A DNA stretch of 64,000 nt from Escallonia rubra (Eukaryota > Streptophyta > Magnoliopsida > Escalloniales > Escalloniaceae). Below the pieces are notes generated by a model that was given only the letters and a program-made list of their open reading frames with translations, was not told the origin of the DNA and searched no databases. Below are positions 25,380 to 37,489 of the stretch, in pieces. The stretch lies in assembly GCA_033065855.1 (NCBI GenBank), contig JAVXUO010002382.1, positions 32,165-96,164 on the forward strand. Direction: 5' to 3'. Position numbers and translations under genes: made by a program. Numbering within the stretch: position 1 is the first letter of the stretch; the number at the start of each line of letters is the position of its first letter.

Positions 25380-27480
25380 TTGTAAATTTCAAGACCAGGT
25401 ACTTTGCATTTCATCAATAAAAAAAAAACACTTGGTCTTCAATTGTAATAATTAAACATATTTTCAGTTCAAATTGGCACCATATGTAAGCTTTGTTTTT
25501 TATGCATATTTAACCCTTTTTTGTTTTTTTTCTTCTTTGTTGTTGTCTTTCTAACAATTTTTTGTTTATTAATTGATTTTTTTACGTATTTCAGTTTCTT
25601 TATTTTGTTTTTGTTTTTCAGTTTTTTTCAATTGGTTAATTGTTTGCTAACCTAAAAATGCAAGAAAAAAAATCACAGTTTTCATTAACCAGTTCAATAT
25701 CTAATGTTTATTTCATTTTAACCAAATTAAAAAGAAAATAATAAATTAATTTCTTTGTTCAGATTTTCTTTCTCATCACACTTTTCATTTTCCAATGTAT
25801 AGAATATATTCATTACCCAATGTTCTTTTAATTTCATCAAAATTTAAAAGAGAGTAATAAAATAAGTGTAAGAATGTAATTGACGTGATTAACAGAGAAC
25901 ATAATCGTTCAAATATATTTACAACATTCATACATTTATATGTAGTATAAACACACACACACAACACACAAATATACTTTTCACAACCACACATTTTGTT
26001 TCCCAATGTGTAAATGTAGGTTTAGATAAAAAGTATGACCTAATGTTCCTTAAACGCAATACAAAAAAACTAATTAGGGAAGGGTAGAATTGTCATTGAA
26101 ATAATTAACGGAAGGTAAAATCAAAAATAATTACTAATTGGCAAAACACTCGGTCTTCAACTGCAATAGCCGAACATATTTTCAGTTCAAATTGGCACCA
26201 TATGTAAGCCTTTTTTTTTATGCATATTTAACCCCTTTTCATTATTTTTTTCTGTTTCTACTTTTCTAACAATTTTTTGTTTCTTAATTGATTTTTCACG
26301 TATTTCAATTTCTTTATTTTTTTTTTCAATTGGTTAATTGTTAGCAAACCTAAAAATGCAAGGAAAAAAAATCACAGTTCTCATTAACCAGTTCAATATC
26401 TAATGTTTATTTTATTTTAACTAAATTAAAAAGAGAATAATAAATGAATTTTTTTGTTCAGTTTATCTTTCTCATGCCACTTTTGGTTTTTCATTATCCA
26501 TTGTTCTTTAAATTTCATCAAAATTTAGAAGGGAGTAACAAAAGAAGGGTAAGAATATTGTAATTGACGTAATTAACAGCGGACATGAATCGTCCAAAAA
26601 TGATTTACAACATTCATAATTTCATAGGTAGTACACACACACATGTAAATAAATATATTTTTCACAACGACACATTTAGCCCTTCGTTAGTTATTCCAAT
26701 GACAACTCTACCCTTCCCTAAAAAAAACTAATTAGGGAAGGCTAGAGTTGTCATTGGAACAACTAACGGAGGGCAAAATCGAAAATGATTACTACCCGGT
26801 TTTCAACTGCAATAACCAAACATATTTTCAATTTCAATTGGAACCATATGGAAGCCTTGTTTTTTTATGCGTATTTAGCCCTTATTTGTTTTTTGTTTTT
26901 GTTTTTCTAACAAATTTTTGTTTCTTAATTGATTTTCGCGTATTTCAGTTTTTTTATTTTGTATTTGTTTTTCTGTTTTTCTATTGGTTAATTGTTTGCT
27001 AACCTAAAAATGCAAGGGAAAAAATTACAGTTCTCATTAACCAGTTCAATACTTAATGTTTATTTCATTTTAACCAAATTTAAAATAGAATAATAAAGGA
27101 AATTTTTTTTTTTTTGTTTTTCTTTCTCATCACACTTTTTATTTTTCAATGTATAGAATATAATCAATGTCCAATGTTCTTTTAATTTCATCAAAATTTA
27201 AAAGGGAGTAATAAAAGAAAGATAAGAATGTAATTGACGTAATTAACTGAGGACATTATCGTCCAAAAATAATTTACGACATTCATACTTTTATAGGTAG
27301 TACACACACACACATAAATATATTTTTCGCAACCACACATTTTGTTTCCCAATGTGTAAATATAAGTTTAGATTAAATTTATGACCTAATGTTCCTTAAA
27401 CGCATTACAAAAAAAATTAATTAGGTAAGGGTATGATTGTCATTGAAATAACTAACGGAGGGCAAACCGAAAATGATTAC
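25380..27480. repeat. three tandem copies of a ~650-720 bp AT-rich unit
   Basis: The word CATATTTTCAGTTCAAATTGG and its variants occur at 25457, 26175 and 26821, giving periods of 718 and 646 bp. Each unit then has T-runs, a run with GCAAACCTAAAAATGCAAG or a close variant, a short (CA)n run and ACTAATTAGGGAAGG-type words. The array starts just after the receptor-kinase stop codon. There is no coding capacity. It looks like satellite-like local amplification or the body of a repeat-rich element. Confidence 0.75.
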
Positions 27481-27790
27481 AAAATTAGTAATTAATAATA
27501 ATATTTAATAAAGGGTAGGATAATAATGAAGTAGTATTTATGAAAATGTAGGATAATAATGGAGTAGTAATTATGAAAGGTTAGGATTATTATTGGAGTG
27601 ATTAACGAAGGGTAAAATCGAAAATGATTACAAAATTAGTAATTAATAATAGTATTTAATAAATGGTAGGATAATAATTGAGTAGTATTTATAAAAGGGT
27701 GGGATAATAATGGAGTAGTATTTATGATAGTATTTATGAAAGGGTAGGATTGTTATTAGAGTGATTAACGAAGGGCAAAGATGGAATAAA
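27465..27790. repeat. short tandem repeats (GATTACAAAATTAGTAATTAA units)
   Basis: Two long units starting GAAAATGATTACAAAATTAG (27468, 27618). They contain shorter internal repeats of GGATAATAATGGAGTAGTATT. This patch continues the AT-rich array upstream. Confidence 0.75.
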
Positions 27791-27821
27791 ATGATTTACA
27801 AGATTCATACTTTTATAAGTA

Positions 27822-27823
<2 letters not shown>

Positions 27824-27871
<48 letters not shown>
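27824..27871. repeat. (TA)n microsatellite, left flank of a TIR element
   Basis: An uninterrupted TA run that borders the inverted-repeat element starting at 27871. A second TA run borders its other end at 28947. Confidence 0.9.
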
Positions 27872-27875
<4 letters not shown>

Positions 27876-28942
27876 AAAAGTGAATATGTTGCTAGCCTTA
27901 GACAACTTGCCTAAGGCTAGCACAAAAACTACGTAGTTTTGAAGTGTTTTAATTAAAATTATTTCTTACTCCTTACTGATTCTAAACCCTTATATTTTGT
28001 TCTCAGACACTGCAACTCTCTACTGCCGGCTTGCGTCTTCAACCTCCACTCTCCATCTCTGGCTGAGTTTTGAAATGCAAACGTAACTTGATAAACTATT
28101 ATAATAATTTTTTGATAACTAATGAAATAATTCTTTCAACAAGAACCAAAAAAGATATGCTCAGATGCCCATGAGTCTTCCACCGGTCTTTCACCACCAC
28201 CGATTATGACCACCGGTTCACCACCACCAACACCGAGCCCACCATTTCCTCCCACCGACGAGTCAACCACCACCACCATCGCCATCTATTTCAGATGAGA
28301 ACCCCACCCTAAACTGTAGACAATTTTCATAATCAATTCATCACAATAAAACCCAATTCAAACCCAGTCCACAAAATTGCAATGAGCACAAAGCTCAAAT
28401 CTATAGCTTGTTCTCAGTTTTGTAAATCAAAGTCGATGGTAGTTAGTAGCTAGTGTAGCTAGTGATTGGTGTGGTGGGCTTGGCGGTGGTGGTGGATCGA
28501 TGGCGGCGCAGTTGATTTCCAAAAGTTGCGGGGTTGGGCGATGGGATTTGTGGCCGACGGTGGTGGCTCGATTTTGTGTGGTGGGTTTCCAGGATTGTGA
28601 CGACGGTCTGCGGTGGTGGGTTTCGGGTTTGTGATGGTGGGCCTGGTTGGTCGCCGTTGGGGGGGTTGGGTGAGGGGGCATTGGCTGATCTCACTTGGAG
28701 GAGAGACCGAGAGAGGCTTGGCAGTGGTGCATAACTGGTTTGTGACGGTGGGTTGGTGGGTCGCCGGTCTAGAGATTGGCCGGCGATGGGATTGCCCGGT
28801 GTTGGCTGATCTGACGAGAGTGGAGATGACGGGTAGAGAGAAAATACAGAACAAAAAAAGTTATAAGAAACTAACCAAAACGGCGTAGTTTTGGTCGCTA
28901 GCCTTAGGCAACTTGCATAAGGCTAGCAACATATTCGTTATT

Positions 28943-28947
<5 letters not shown>
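27871..28947. mobile_element. TIR element of ~1.08 kb bounded by (TA)n on both sides
   Basis: Terminal inverted repeats of about 70 bp. The left starts TAGGGAAAAGTGAATATG and the right, read inward, TAGGGAATAACGAATATG. Both then read TTGCTAGCCTTA and contain CCTAAGGCTAGC and AAACTACG. Inside are a CCACC-rich stretch (28180-28300) and a GGTGG-rich stretch (28430-28830), with no transposase, so it is non-autonomous. TIR length suggests a Mutator-like family, or a Micron-like element that targets TA repeats. Target duplication cannot be read because both flanks are TA runs. Confidence 0.78.

Positions 28948-29026
<79 letters not shown>
28947..29026. repeat. compound (TA)n(GA)n microsatellite
   Basis: A TA run directly followed by a long GA run, at the right edge of the TIR element. 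Confidence 0.9.
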
Positions 29027-29028
<2 letters not shown>

Positions 29029-29259
29029 AATTGCAGTTATAGACTGCTCAATTTGAAAAAAATGATGATGGACAACAATCAATGAAAGTTTTCACTGTCG
29101 ATTTCTTGACTTCAAGTAAACTATTTTCAGTCCAACAAGATTTTAATCAGTCATACATACAGAAATCTTTGATTCTATTTTCACTTGGTGTGCTGTCCTC
29201 TAAAACCAAGTAGCACATAAACATACTTTCTAAGCTACTGTTATTTGATCTGCTTTGCT

Positions 29260-30050
29260 GCCACAGCTAACAGTGCTAGACTTGTCGTCTCAAAAAATCA
29301 GTGGGTTCAGCATCTCCTCATTTCGGTAACAGCAATCTATCTGAAGAATAATAGCTTTCATGCAACTACCCCACAAGAAATGCTTAATGCCTAATGCTTC
29401 TGAATCTGTAGTTTTCGATATTCTTATGCACAGCTTCAGTTGGTCTGCACCAACGAATCTGGGAAACCTTCACGACCTAGAAAGACTAGGTCTTGGTGGA
29501 AACCAACTTAAAATTGATAAATTACTGAACTTCCTTCCTGACCTTAAGTCTCCAGTTAGGCCCAAATATTTGCTCAGGTGACTACCACCACAAGTGGGGA
29601 ACTTGAAAAATCTAAAGCAATTAAACAATCTAAAGCAATTAAACATGTCAAGAATCAAGCGATTTGGAGAAATTTCAAGCACTCTTGGTGGTTGCAGTCC
29701 TATGTATCGAATAACCTTTTTGAAGGCACAATTGTGTCATCCTTCGAACATCTAAAGGGTACCCAATAATCTATCTGGTCAGATTCAGGGTTTCTAGGGG
29801 AGCTCCTTTCAAAATTCAAAGTCGTGACCTTTCACAGAATACGTTTGAGGGTTAAGTTCCAAGTGCAAGATTCTTCATGAAAATCAGTGCATTTTAAATT
29901 GTGGGAAATTAGAGGGCAAGGTGGAGGAAGTCAGCACTTGAACTGCCTGCAAGCACCCAAAACAAGCCCCAACAAATAAGAGAAATGTCCTTCATATTAT
30001 ATAACCTTGCGTAATAGTTATACCACTGGTTCTGCTGTTAGCATGTCTCT
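29260..30050 (+). pseudogene. LRR receptor kinase, heavily decayed remnant
   Basis: A plus-strand relic of the same LRR-XII family. Recognisable pieces are GNLHDLERLGLGGNQLK (29460-29520), PPQVGNLKNLKQLN near 29583, NNLSGQIQGF-like sequence near 29770 and, near 29950-30050, a counterpart of the juxtamembrane and membrane-span region. LRR units are missing or out of frame, and no kinase domain follows. It matches the copy at 22834-23600 segment by segment, so it is a third, older copy in this local cluster. Confidence 0.75.
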
Positions 30051-33000
30051 GATCATGTGTACAATTTTTTTTATAGGGGCCACACATGGAACGCAGAAAT
30101 GCTATCTGCTGAAGTTGAACTCTCAGTCTCATTTACTCAGTATTAGATATCACTGAATGATGTCTGTAAATTATACGGAGAGGCTATATACAATCTTCAG
30201 GTCTCTAGCAACTATAACATTAGCACTTAACTACTTCATACCAGAGAAGAAATTACAAAATCTTTTAGCGACAATCTTGACATGAACAACACTTTTGGGG
30301 ACTACAAGACCTCTCCAAGACTGAATTTTCATTATTCATGGAGATTGTTTCAAAGTACGAAACAACGTGGTACTTGTAGTATGTGTGATGTGTAGATAAT
30401 CTTCCAAGCAAGCAAATACCATGGCTGATCTGCGTCTTAGCTATGTGGGCTATTGCAAACGTCGATTTCCGATTTATAAAAAGATGTTTCTTACGACTGC
30501 TAAATGCATCCTGTGTTTGGGAAAAATGAACCTTAATATATTATGAGAATTTAAGACACCACTAAAACTTGACCGCCTTTCTGTCCCAAACTGACTCCGC
30601 TCTGCCATTAACAATTGAAAACTTTGTTCTTAACACATCCTTATTAAGCAGATTCATAACTTGATCCTCACAGCTGCATCAGGCTACTGAGACTAATGAG
30701 TTCAGAATAAATGAATCTACTTTAGCATTTAGTGAAATCTCTCAGGAGCAATAAGTACCAGGTATCCTTCGCCCATGAAAGTTTAGGACCCATATCCAAC
30801 CCACAGCAAGGCCAAACTGCAATTCCAGCTTCATAAATCGCGCAGTGATGCGGCCTTATCCCACTTTCTGCATAGTCTTATATTGGCGTACTTAAATCCA
30901 CGCAAGAGCACACGCGAGACTCCAAAACATAAACCTATCATAGTGGCGTGATTCAGCCTTATCATGCAGCGGAGTAGCTTCCGTTGTTTTGACTGGAAAC
31001 CATTGAGGACTGAAAATTGCATCTTCTTATAGATCTGAAAGAGAAGCCATCTAACAAAAACAGCAACACCATACACGTGCACAACACACACAAACACAGC
31101 ACCGTACACACACAGCTCCAACACCTGCACACACACACACTGAATCGCACATATGCATTTAACAGTGCCATCAAAGCTTACACCGCTTCAGCCTTAACTC
31201 CCACCCTATGCAGAATTTTTTTTTTTATATATTTTTTTAAAACAAGGATATTACAGTAGAAGAGAAGCAAGAGAAGGTAATGCAAAATCCCTCTTGACGC
31301 AAAGGTAATTGCGAACAAAATCCTTACTCGTATATTGATGCAAAGGCAGTGCAACTACTACGACCATAGAGGAAAGGAAATATAGCAGCGGCAATTAGTA
31401 TTATCGGACTTCCTTATCTTTTTCAAATCACAATTTTGTTGATAGGGCACCAAGATAACTGAGTGACCCCAGCTGTTTCTGGAATTGTGACTGCTTCCTC
31501 ACGAGGAAGACAATAAGGCTAGTTCCACGGCAACGATACTCAAAAATGCAAAGGATTTACTTTTGCAAAAACCGGGATTTAGTTTTCATGCCAAACCATT
31601 GTGTTCTGTTTTTTCTCCACATTCTTCCCCAAAAAATCTGCTTTAGTACATGCTTGCTTATTACAGAGGTAGACCATCACCGTGGAGATGCTTCCATGGA
31701 TCAATATTTCTTTCTTCGGCAAGCATGACATGATTATGAACATAAAGTCAACCATTCTATTTTTGTTCTCTCCACATGCTTAAGGAGGAATTCCAGGATT
31801 TGCCAATTAGTTTTCCAACTGAAATCCTACATAGATGAGCTCCTTATTTCGTCAACGCTAGTTGTCGTATTATTCTCTAGAGAGGTAAATTGTTGTAGGG
31901 TCTCAATTGCTGACATGATCACCTACTGTTTAAATTTACTAGTTCAAACACAAGAAACACTTTTTTGAGGAACATAAATGTAAGAAAGGGCATGAGTATG
32001 GGGCATAAACAACTCTGCAGATGAAGAATATATAAAAGTTTGGTTGCAAGTAAATTCTCTTTCAAAGAAAACGAATACAAAGGGCAAATTTACAAGTTCG
32101 TAATTCTAGTTTTCATAGCACTATAGCAGAATTCTATCAACACTTGGTTTGCTAGGTCAACAGAAGCCAGCCATGCCCACATCCTCTGCATGCCAAAACA
32201 TTAAAGAGAACAAAACCCCCACTTGCAGCAAGAGAGAAGCATACTTACCGTGAAGATGGGTTAAAGAGAGAAGCACCCGATCATTTCCTACGTACTCTGC
32301 TCTGACAAAAAGAAGCAGAAATACTGGTGGTTTAGAATGGTAATGAGACCATGGTTGATTAAGAAATGTAGACCACAGCTAAGAATCAAGCATGCGATGA
32401 AACAGTACTTGATTAACTAACTGGTTTTTAAATCTCTCTGGGTGTAATTTCCTCTGTTCGTGAAATGCATATGATACTTCAGCATCCATTCCTACGACCA
32501 CCAAAAGGGAAATAGAAAAGAAGGACAGGACAACAATAAAGAAAAATGAACAACAACAGTCACTTAGAAAAAGGACACTAAAATCGGCGTCTATCCACAG
32601 AGAAACTAGAAAAATTAATGTCTATTTTTACGTGTTTGAACTATTTTATTTTGTTTTGTGAATGCAAAATGTAATCCGTAGTTACAACATCAGAAACTGC
32701 AATCTTAGAGTTCATAAAGAAAATCAACAGGCAAGATAGATGCTAAACGATACTTTATGTCGCTAAAACTTATATTCTTTGTCCACTGACAAATATACCA
32801 TGCACCCCCCATGTAGCCATTCATGCCCAAAAATAAGGCACCAAGTTACATTCTCCCAAGATACTGTAATTAGAAACTACTTTCAGAGTGAGCACATTAT
32901 ATTAATGGCCTACGACCTGTTAAAGTAGAGCTATTATTCCCGAGAACGTACACAATTACATGGTCAATCAGAGTGTAGCCATTCTTGCTTTAAAACAATT

Positions 33001-33300
33001 ACGAGAACGTACACAATTACATGGTCAATCTGTCTCCATAAATATAAAATAAAGCATAAAAAAGTTTGGTGATCCAAGTTTACGTATCAACTTCACTCAC
33101 TCAAAACAGAGAACTGTCTTCTCAACTTACCTAGCTCATTTATTTCTATTTTTTATTTCACATTAGCTTGACTTACTGTAGTTTCAAGGGGTTAATTAGT
33201 GTAAATCCCAATTGTGGCATCTGAACCCAATGCCTCGGCTCTGGGCGGATATATAGAACGGCCTTATGTTCATGAATCAGAAGAAAAGTACTATCTCAAT
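30051..33300. other. non-coding stretch with a weak minus-strand frame
   Basis: AT-rich DNA with no recognised gene or repeat. It has a CA/ACAC-rich patch at 31080-31140. A basic minus-strand frame at 30831-31020 (QSKQRKLLRCMIRLNHATMI) might be an exon of the unidentified minus-strand gene suggested further right. There is no independent support. Confidence 0.35.
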
Positions 33301-33321
33301 CAATATTTAGACATCCATCAT

Positions 33322-33500
33322 TACAAGTACTGAGTGATCCAGAGGGCACCCAACATACTTCCCATGAGTCTTTCCCACTTCTTAAAAGTACGCTTCCTAG
33401 CAGTTCTTCGTAGCACATGGTGGTGCTCAGGCACTCCTTGCGTTTCACATTTCAAATGCTTACAAGTCCCAAATATTGCCATTCCAATTGAAATGAATGT
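33322..33500 (-). CDS. exon-like segment of an unidentified minus-strand gene (C-terminal)
   Basis: The frame reads TCKHLKCETQGVPEHHHVLR, then RTARKRTFKKWERLMGSMLG and ALWITQYL, then stop. Composition looks protein-like (basic, aromatic) and no shadow gene explains it. I do not recognise the family. It may be the last exon of the gene whose other candidate exons lie at 37197-37232, 46880-47066, 47426-47626, 49917-50163 and 55191-55327, but that linkage is only a guess from strand and order. Confidence 0.3.
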
Positions 33501-33542
33501 CTTATGCACCCTTATAAGCCAAAGTATGTTTTATCAAATGGT

Positions 33543-33550
33543 ACTCCAGT
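33543..33550. repeat. target site duplication, left (hAT)
   Basis: ACTCCAGT, identical to 37189-37196. Eight bases is the hAT signature. Confidence 0.92.
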
Positions 33551-33681
33551 CTAGGAAGCACGGACACGGACATGGACACGGTGTCGGACACCGACACCGA
33601 CGGGGATACCGGACACCGCAATTTAAAAAAAATTAGATTTTGGACACCGTAGGACACTGCTATTTTTTTAATATTTTTATT

Positions 33682-33708
33682 ATATATATATATATATATA
33701 TATATAAT
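33682..33708. repeat. (TA)n microsatellite
   Basis: TA run near the left end of the hAT element. Confidence 0.85.
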
Positions 33709-33906
33709 AAATATCAAATATATTCCAGAAACTAAAATAATAAATAGTAATGAAAAACTACCAAGACACGGCATTCAAATACAAATCATACTTAAACGTT
33801 AAATCCAACATAGTACAATGTACATGGTACATAACATAAGAAATTAAGTCTTGCAAAGTCATACTAATAGGAAATAACTGAAATAAGTAATAAGTCGATC
33901 AAGTGC

Positions 33907-36219
33907 TCAATCTACATCAATCGTGTCATCTTCTTCATCGTCCTCTTCACCTCCATCTCCATCATTATTCTCATCCCTGCATATTTCAGCTTCCATCTCT
34001 GGCTCATCAAGCGATAGATTTGCAAACCGAAGCATCCCGACATCTTCAAACCCATCATGATTATCTCCCCCCACATCCCACATTTTGGTCTCCCCTTGGC
34101 TATACTTTGGAGTCCTCCTTGACAAAAGACGGAGATTGCTATGAACAAAAACAAAGTCTTCCGCACGTTGGGGTGTCATCTTGTTCCTTCTCACCGAGTG
34201 AATAAAAGAATAGGTGCTCCAATTTCTTTCGGCACAAGATGATGAAGAAGGTTGTGCAAGAAGTTTCAAGGCTATGCATTGGAGGATAGGTGCACTTGCA
34301 CCGTAAAGAAGCCACCAAGTCTTGGGATCCATACCATAGCGATTAGACATGGAATCAAACTCTCTAAAATCTCCATTAGGCCCAATAAATTCAGCATACT
34401 CTAGATTGACCTTGTTGCGGTCCTCCAAGTTTGGAAAGTACCTCCGAAGACATTTCATTCTTTCCTTGTTGATCTCATTGTCCTTGTGGTCAGGAACTCG
34501 AGAAGGATCCTCATCAAGCCACGCACGGGTATAGTACCTTATGAAAGAAAGTAATGAACATATTGAACACATTTAGAGATATAACTATAAGTAAGGGGCT
34601 ACATTAGTAGAAGACTAGAAGCCAAAAAAATCAACTCAAATGTTAACGTAGACTGATATTACCTTGGGTTTAGAGAATGTGCCAAGCAGTGAAGTGGAGT
34701 ATTATTCTTGTTCCAACGATCTACAAGAATATTTTGCACCACATCGAAGAAGGTGGACTCCTCGTCGGGTCTTTTCACTTCATGCTCATATATGTCCTTC
34801 TTAATTTTTTCAATCATCTAATCCCTAATGTCATCTACTAGGTGAAGACAAGGCCTATCGGTATCACAAATCCTGAGCATGTCATACATAGGAGTAGTGA
34901 AAGCAAGTATGTAATCAATGGAATCCCACCATTCATCAGCCAACACCTTCTCCTTAACAAACCTAGCCTTTGCTACATCATCATCCCGATAAAGATTCCA
35001 ACGATCACTAATTACCATGGCTTGAAGACCACCCTTAATGAGCTTAATCCTCCTAAGCATCACAATAGATGAAGCAAATCGAGTTTCGACCACAGAAAGC
35101 AACTTCAAATTCACAAACTCATTAAACATTGCCAATCTCATTGCGTGATTCATAATGAAATTCTTAACTTGCCAAGCATCCCCAATGACGTCAGTAATCC
35201 AAACACATTCCATATAAGTAATATCATTATTGTCCGCATTCTTGGCTGCACATATGTTCCTCAATGCTAAGTTAAGAGTATGAACGACACATGGTGTCCA
35301 AACAATACTTGGAAATTGTTGCTCAAGAAGTTGCCCAGCAGCCTTACAAACAGGAGCATTGTCCGTGACAACTTGGACCACCTTCTCATGCCCAATCTCC
35401 ACAATCACGTCCCTCAACAACCCGACAATAAAATGTTTGTCCTTATAATCACCCGAACAATCTATTGCTTTCAAAAACATAGGAGCACCATCAGAGACAG
35501 CCATGATATTAATGAGTGGCCTCCTTTGCGAGTCACTCCACCCATCACTAACAATACTTATACCCTTCTCAGCCCACATGGCTCGAATCGGTGCTAACAA
35601 CCTATCAACATTCCTTTTTTCCTTTTGCAAAAGAGTGGTCCTCAACTTATTATAACCCGGTGGAACATAACCTCCAAGCTTATGATTAGCGGCAAAAGTA
35701 TATGAGTTTTGATAGTGTGGGTTCCTCGCTAAGTTGAATGGCACACCCCCCGTATAGAACATCCTAGCAATTTCATTATCTAATTGCTCACGCTCCTCAT
35801 TGTTAAAAGCCTCTTCAAGTTTATTTGTCCCCTTTCTTTTTTTTTATATTCTCTTCCATGTATATTGAACATGCACCAACATTAGAACCGGATCCACTAC
35901 TAGGGGGTAAAGGTACCTGAAAATTAGAAGCATTTTTTACTCTCTCTGCGGCTTCTTCCTCCAATCTTTTGAACTCCAATATGTCCTTCTTTGTCACTTT
36001 CGAGCAAGGTTTGATCCCAGCACCGCTTATAGCTAGCAAATGTGCCCTCACCCTTGTATACGACCCTTTCTTATGCACTTTGCAAAAAGTGCACTCTCAT
36101 GGCAAGTTTCCTCCCCCTTGTGCAGACCTTCCGGTCCTTACTACGAATTTCCACAACCGTGCTAAAGCTTCGTTCTTAGTTGCTGTTGATCCAATTACAG
36201 AACTAGTAGATTCATCCAT
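33907..36219 (-). pseudogene. hAT transposase with BED zinc finger
   Basis: Cut-and-paste transposase. It is read from an ATG at 36219 (MDESTSSVIGS). A BED-type finger follows (CTFCKVHKKGSYTRVRAHLL), with TGA in place of the expected Trp just before it. The DUF659/RNase H-like core comes next: ISIVSDGWSDSQRRPLINIM with the first catalytic Asp, VVTDNA with the second, and TPCVVHTLNLAL, the C-x2-H motif. The hAT C-terminal dimerisation domain is CAERNWSTYSFIHSVRRNK. An intron of about 120 bp (about 34540-34662) separates the last two parts. Beyond the TGA there is a frame slip in the A-run near 35835 and a stop at about 34818. The tail is very acidic. All main domains are present, so the family call is secure. 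Confidence 0.9.
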
Positions 36220-36239
36220 TTCTGAAATTAAGTAATAAA

Positions 36240-36480
36240 CTAATAATAAATATACACTAAAACATTGCATTATGAAATTAAGTTGACAAAATAACTACCG
36301 AAATTAATTAAGTTGACAAAATAAGTTGACAAAATAACTACTGAAATTAATTAAGTTGACAAAATAACTACTGAAATTAATTAAGTTGACTATAGGACTA
36401 ACTACTGAAATTAATTAAGTTGACTATAGGACTAACTACTGAAATTAATTAAGTTGACTATAGGACTGAAATTAATTAAT
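36240..36480. repeat. tandem repeat of GAAATTAATTAAGTTGAC units
   Basis: Five to six units of 28-37 bp built on GAAATTAATTAAGTTGAC, followed by AAAATAACTACT or TATAGGACTAACTACT. They lie upstream of the transposase start. Confidence 0.85.
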
Positions 36481-37188
36481 GGGTTGAGAAAGATGCGCAG
36501 GAGAAATTAACTACAAAATATGCAATTGCTAAGTGTAAACCGCTAAACCGTAAACAAGTCTTGACCCGACTCAACACAGGGAGAAATAAAAAGAGAGAGA
36601 GAGGCACGGCAGACGACTTCGAAGATTCAAGAGAAGGTACCTGTGAGTCGGCGACGGCGGCAAGGACCTCCGGCGACGATGCAGTGACCTCCGGCGATAG
36701 CGACGGCGAGTCGCAGCAGCTGCTTCAGTCTTCACGACGGCGAGGGCGACTGGAATCGTCGGCGTCGGCTTCGGAATGGTCGCGAACAGCTCCGGCGACA
36801 GCTACAAGTCGATGATGGCTTCCGTGAGGTGCTTCCAAGCTCTCGGCCGTAAGGTGAGATTCGTAGATGTTTGTTTTTTCAGATTAGGGATTTAGGGCAC
36901 AATCAATTTCTCTTAAAAAAAACCCCACTTCTTACATTTAATACCGATTGACCCCCGAAATTAGTTCCAAAAATTCCAAAGTAGCCCCAAACGGTCGGAC
37001 ACTGCACATCACCGTGTCCGACACTCCTCGATGAAGTGTCCGACACGGTGTCGGAAAATATATAAAAAAAAATTCGGACACCGATTGGCGGTGTCGGACA
37101 CGTGTCGGGCGGTGTCCGGAGGGCGTCGGGGTGTCCGTCCGTTTGGGACACCAAACCCCCCCTAAGGAGGGGTGTCCGTGCTTCAGAG

Positions 37189-37196
37189 ACTCCAGT
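37189..37196. repeat. target site duplication, right (hAT)
   Basis: ACTCCAGT, matching 33543-33550. Confidence 0.92.
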
Positions 37197-37232
37197 GCCT
37201 TACAGAAAAACGAAAGCAATTGCATAAATTGC
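37197..37232 (-). CDS. exon-like segment cut by the hAT element
   Basis: On the minus strand the flanks of the hAT element read MQLLSFFCKALE up to the insertion and, on the far side, YHLIKHTLAYKG (about 33508-33550). Joined across one copy of the target duplication they form one open phrase. Protein unknown. If real, the transposon interrupted an exon. Confidence 0.3.
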
Positions 37233-37489
37233 TTGTAAAACTTACAATTCCCTTACCCATGCTGAAATAATTCCAAAATCCTCCGCAGTAAGTGTGGCGA
37301 CCCTCCTGTGAAAAGGCAAAACATAATATTTTAAAGCATGCACCAAGTCACCATAAGAATTATGCATGAATAGCAATTGGATCGAATGCACCCTCGTTGG
37401 AAGCTCTCATATGCATAACTATTTGCCAGCTGAAACATGGAGTAAATAGTGATGGAATTCCCATACTATATGGCACCACAACACTTTAG

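Larger units (their letters stand above)
33551..37188 (-). mobile_element. hAT-superfamily transposon, nearly complete
   Basis: A 3,638-bp DNA transposon with perfect 8-bp target duplications (ACTCCAGT). The ends are CTAGGAAGCACGGACAC on the left and, read inward from the right, CTCTGAAGCACGGACAC. Both subterminal zones are dense in CGGACAC / GTGTCCG words (33560-33660 and 36990-37180), likely transposase-binding sites. A minus-strand transposase gene fills the middle, with a C-rich BED finger, a DUF659-type core and a hAT dimerisation domain. A tandem repeat at 36240-36480 lies in its 5' region. The matching short element at 59830 is a non-autonomous relative. The transposase frame carries about three lesions, so this copy is probably inactive but fairly young. 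Confidence 0.92.

Noticed and set aside
28427-28854. Pro/His-rich minus-strand frames
   Set aside because: Low-complexity GGTGG/CCACC DNA inside a TIR element. Several frames are open at once, as expected from composition.
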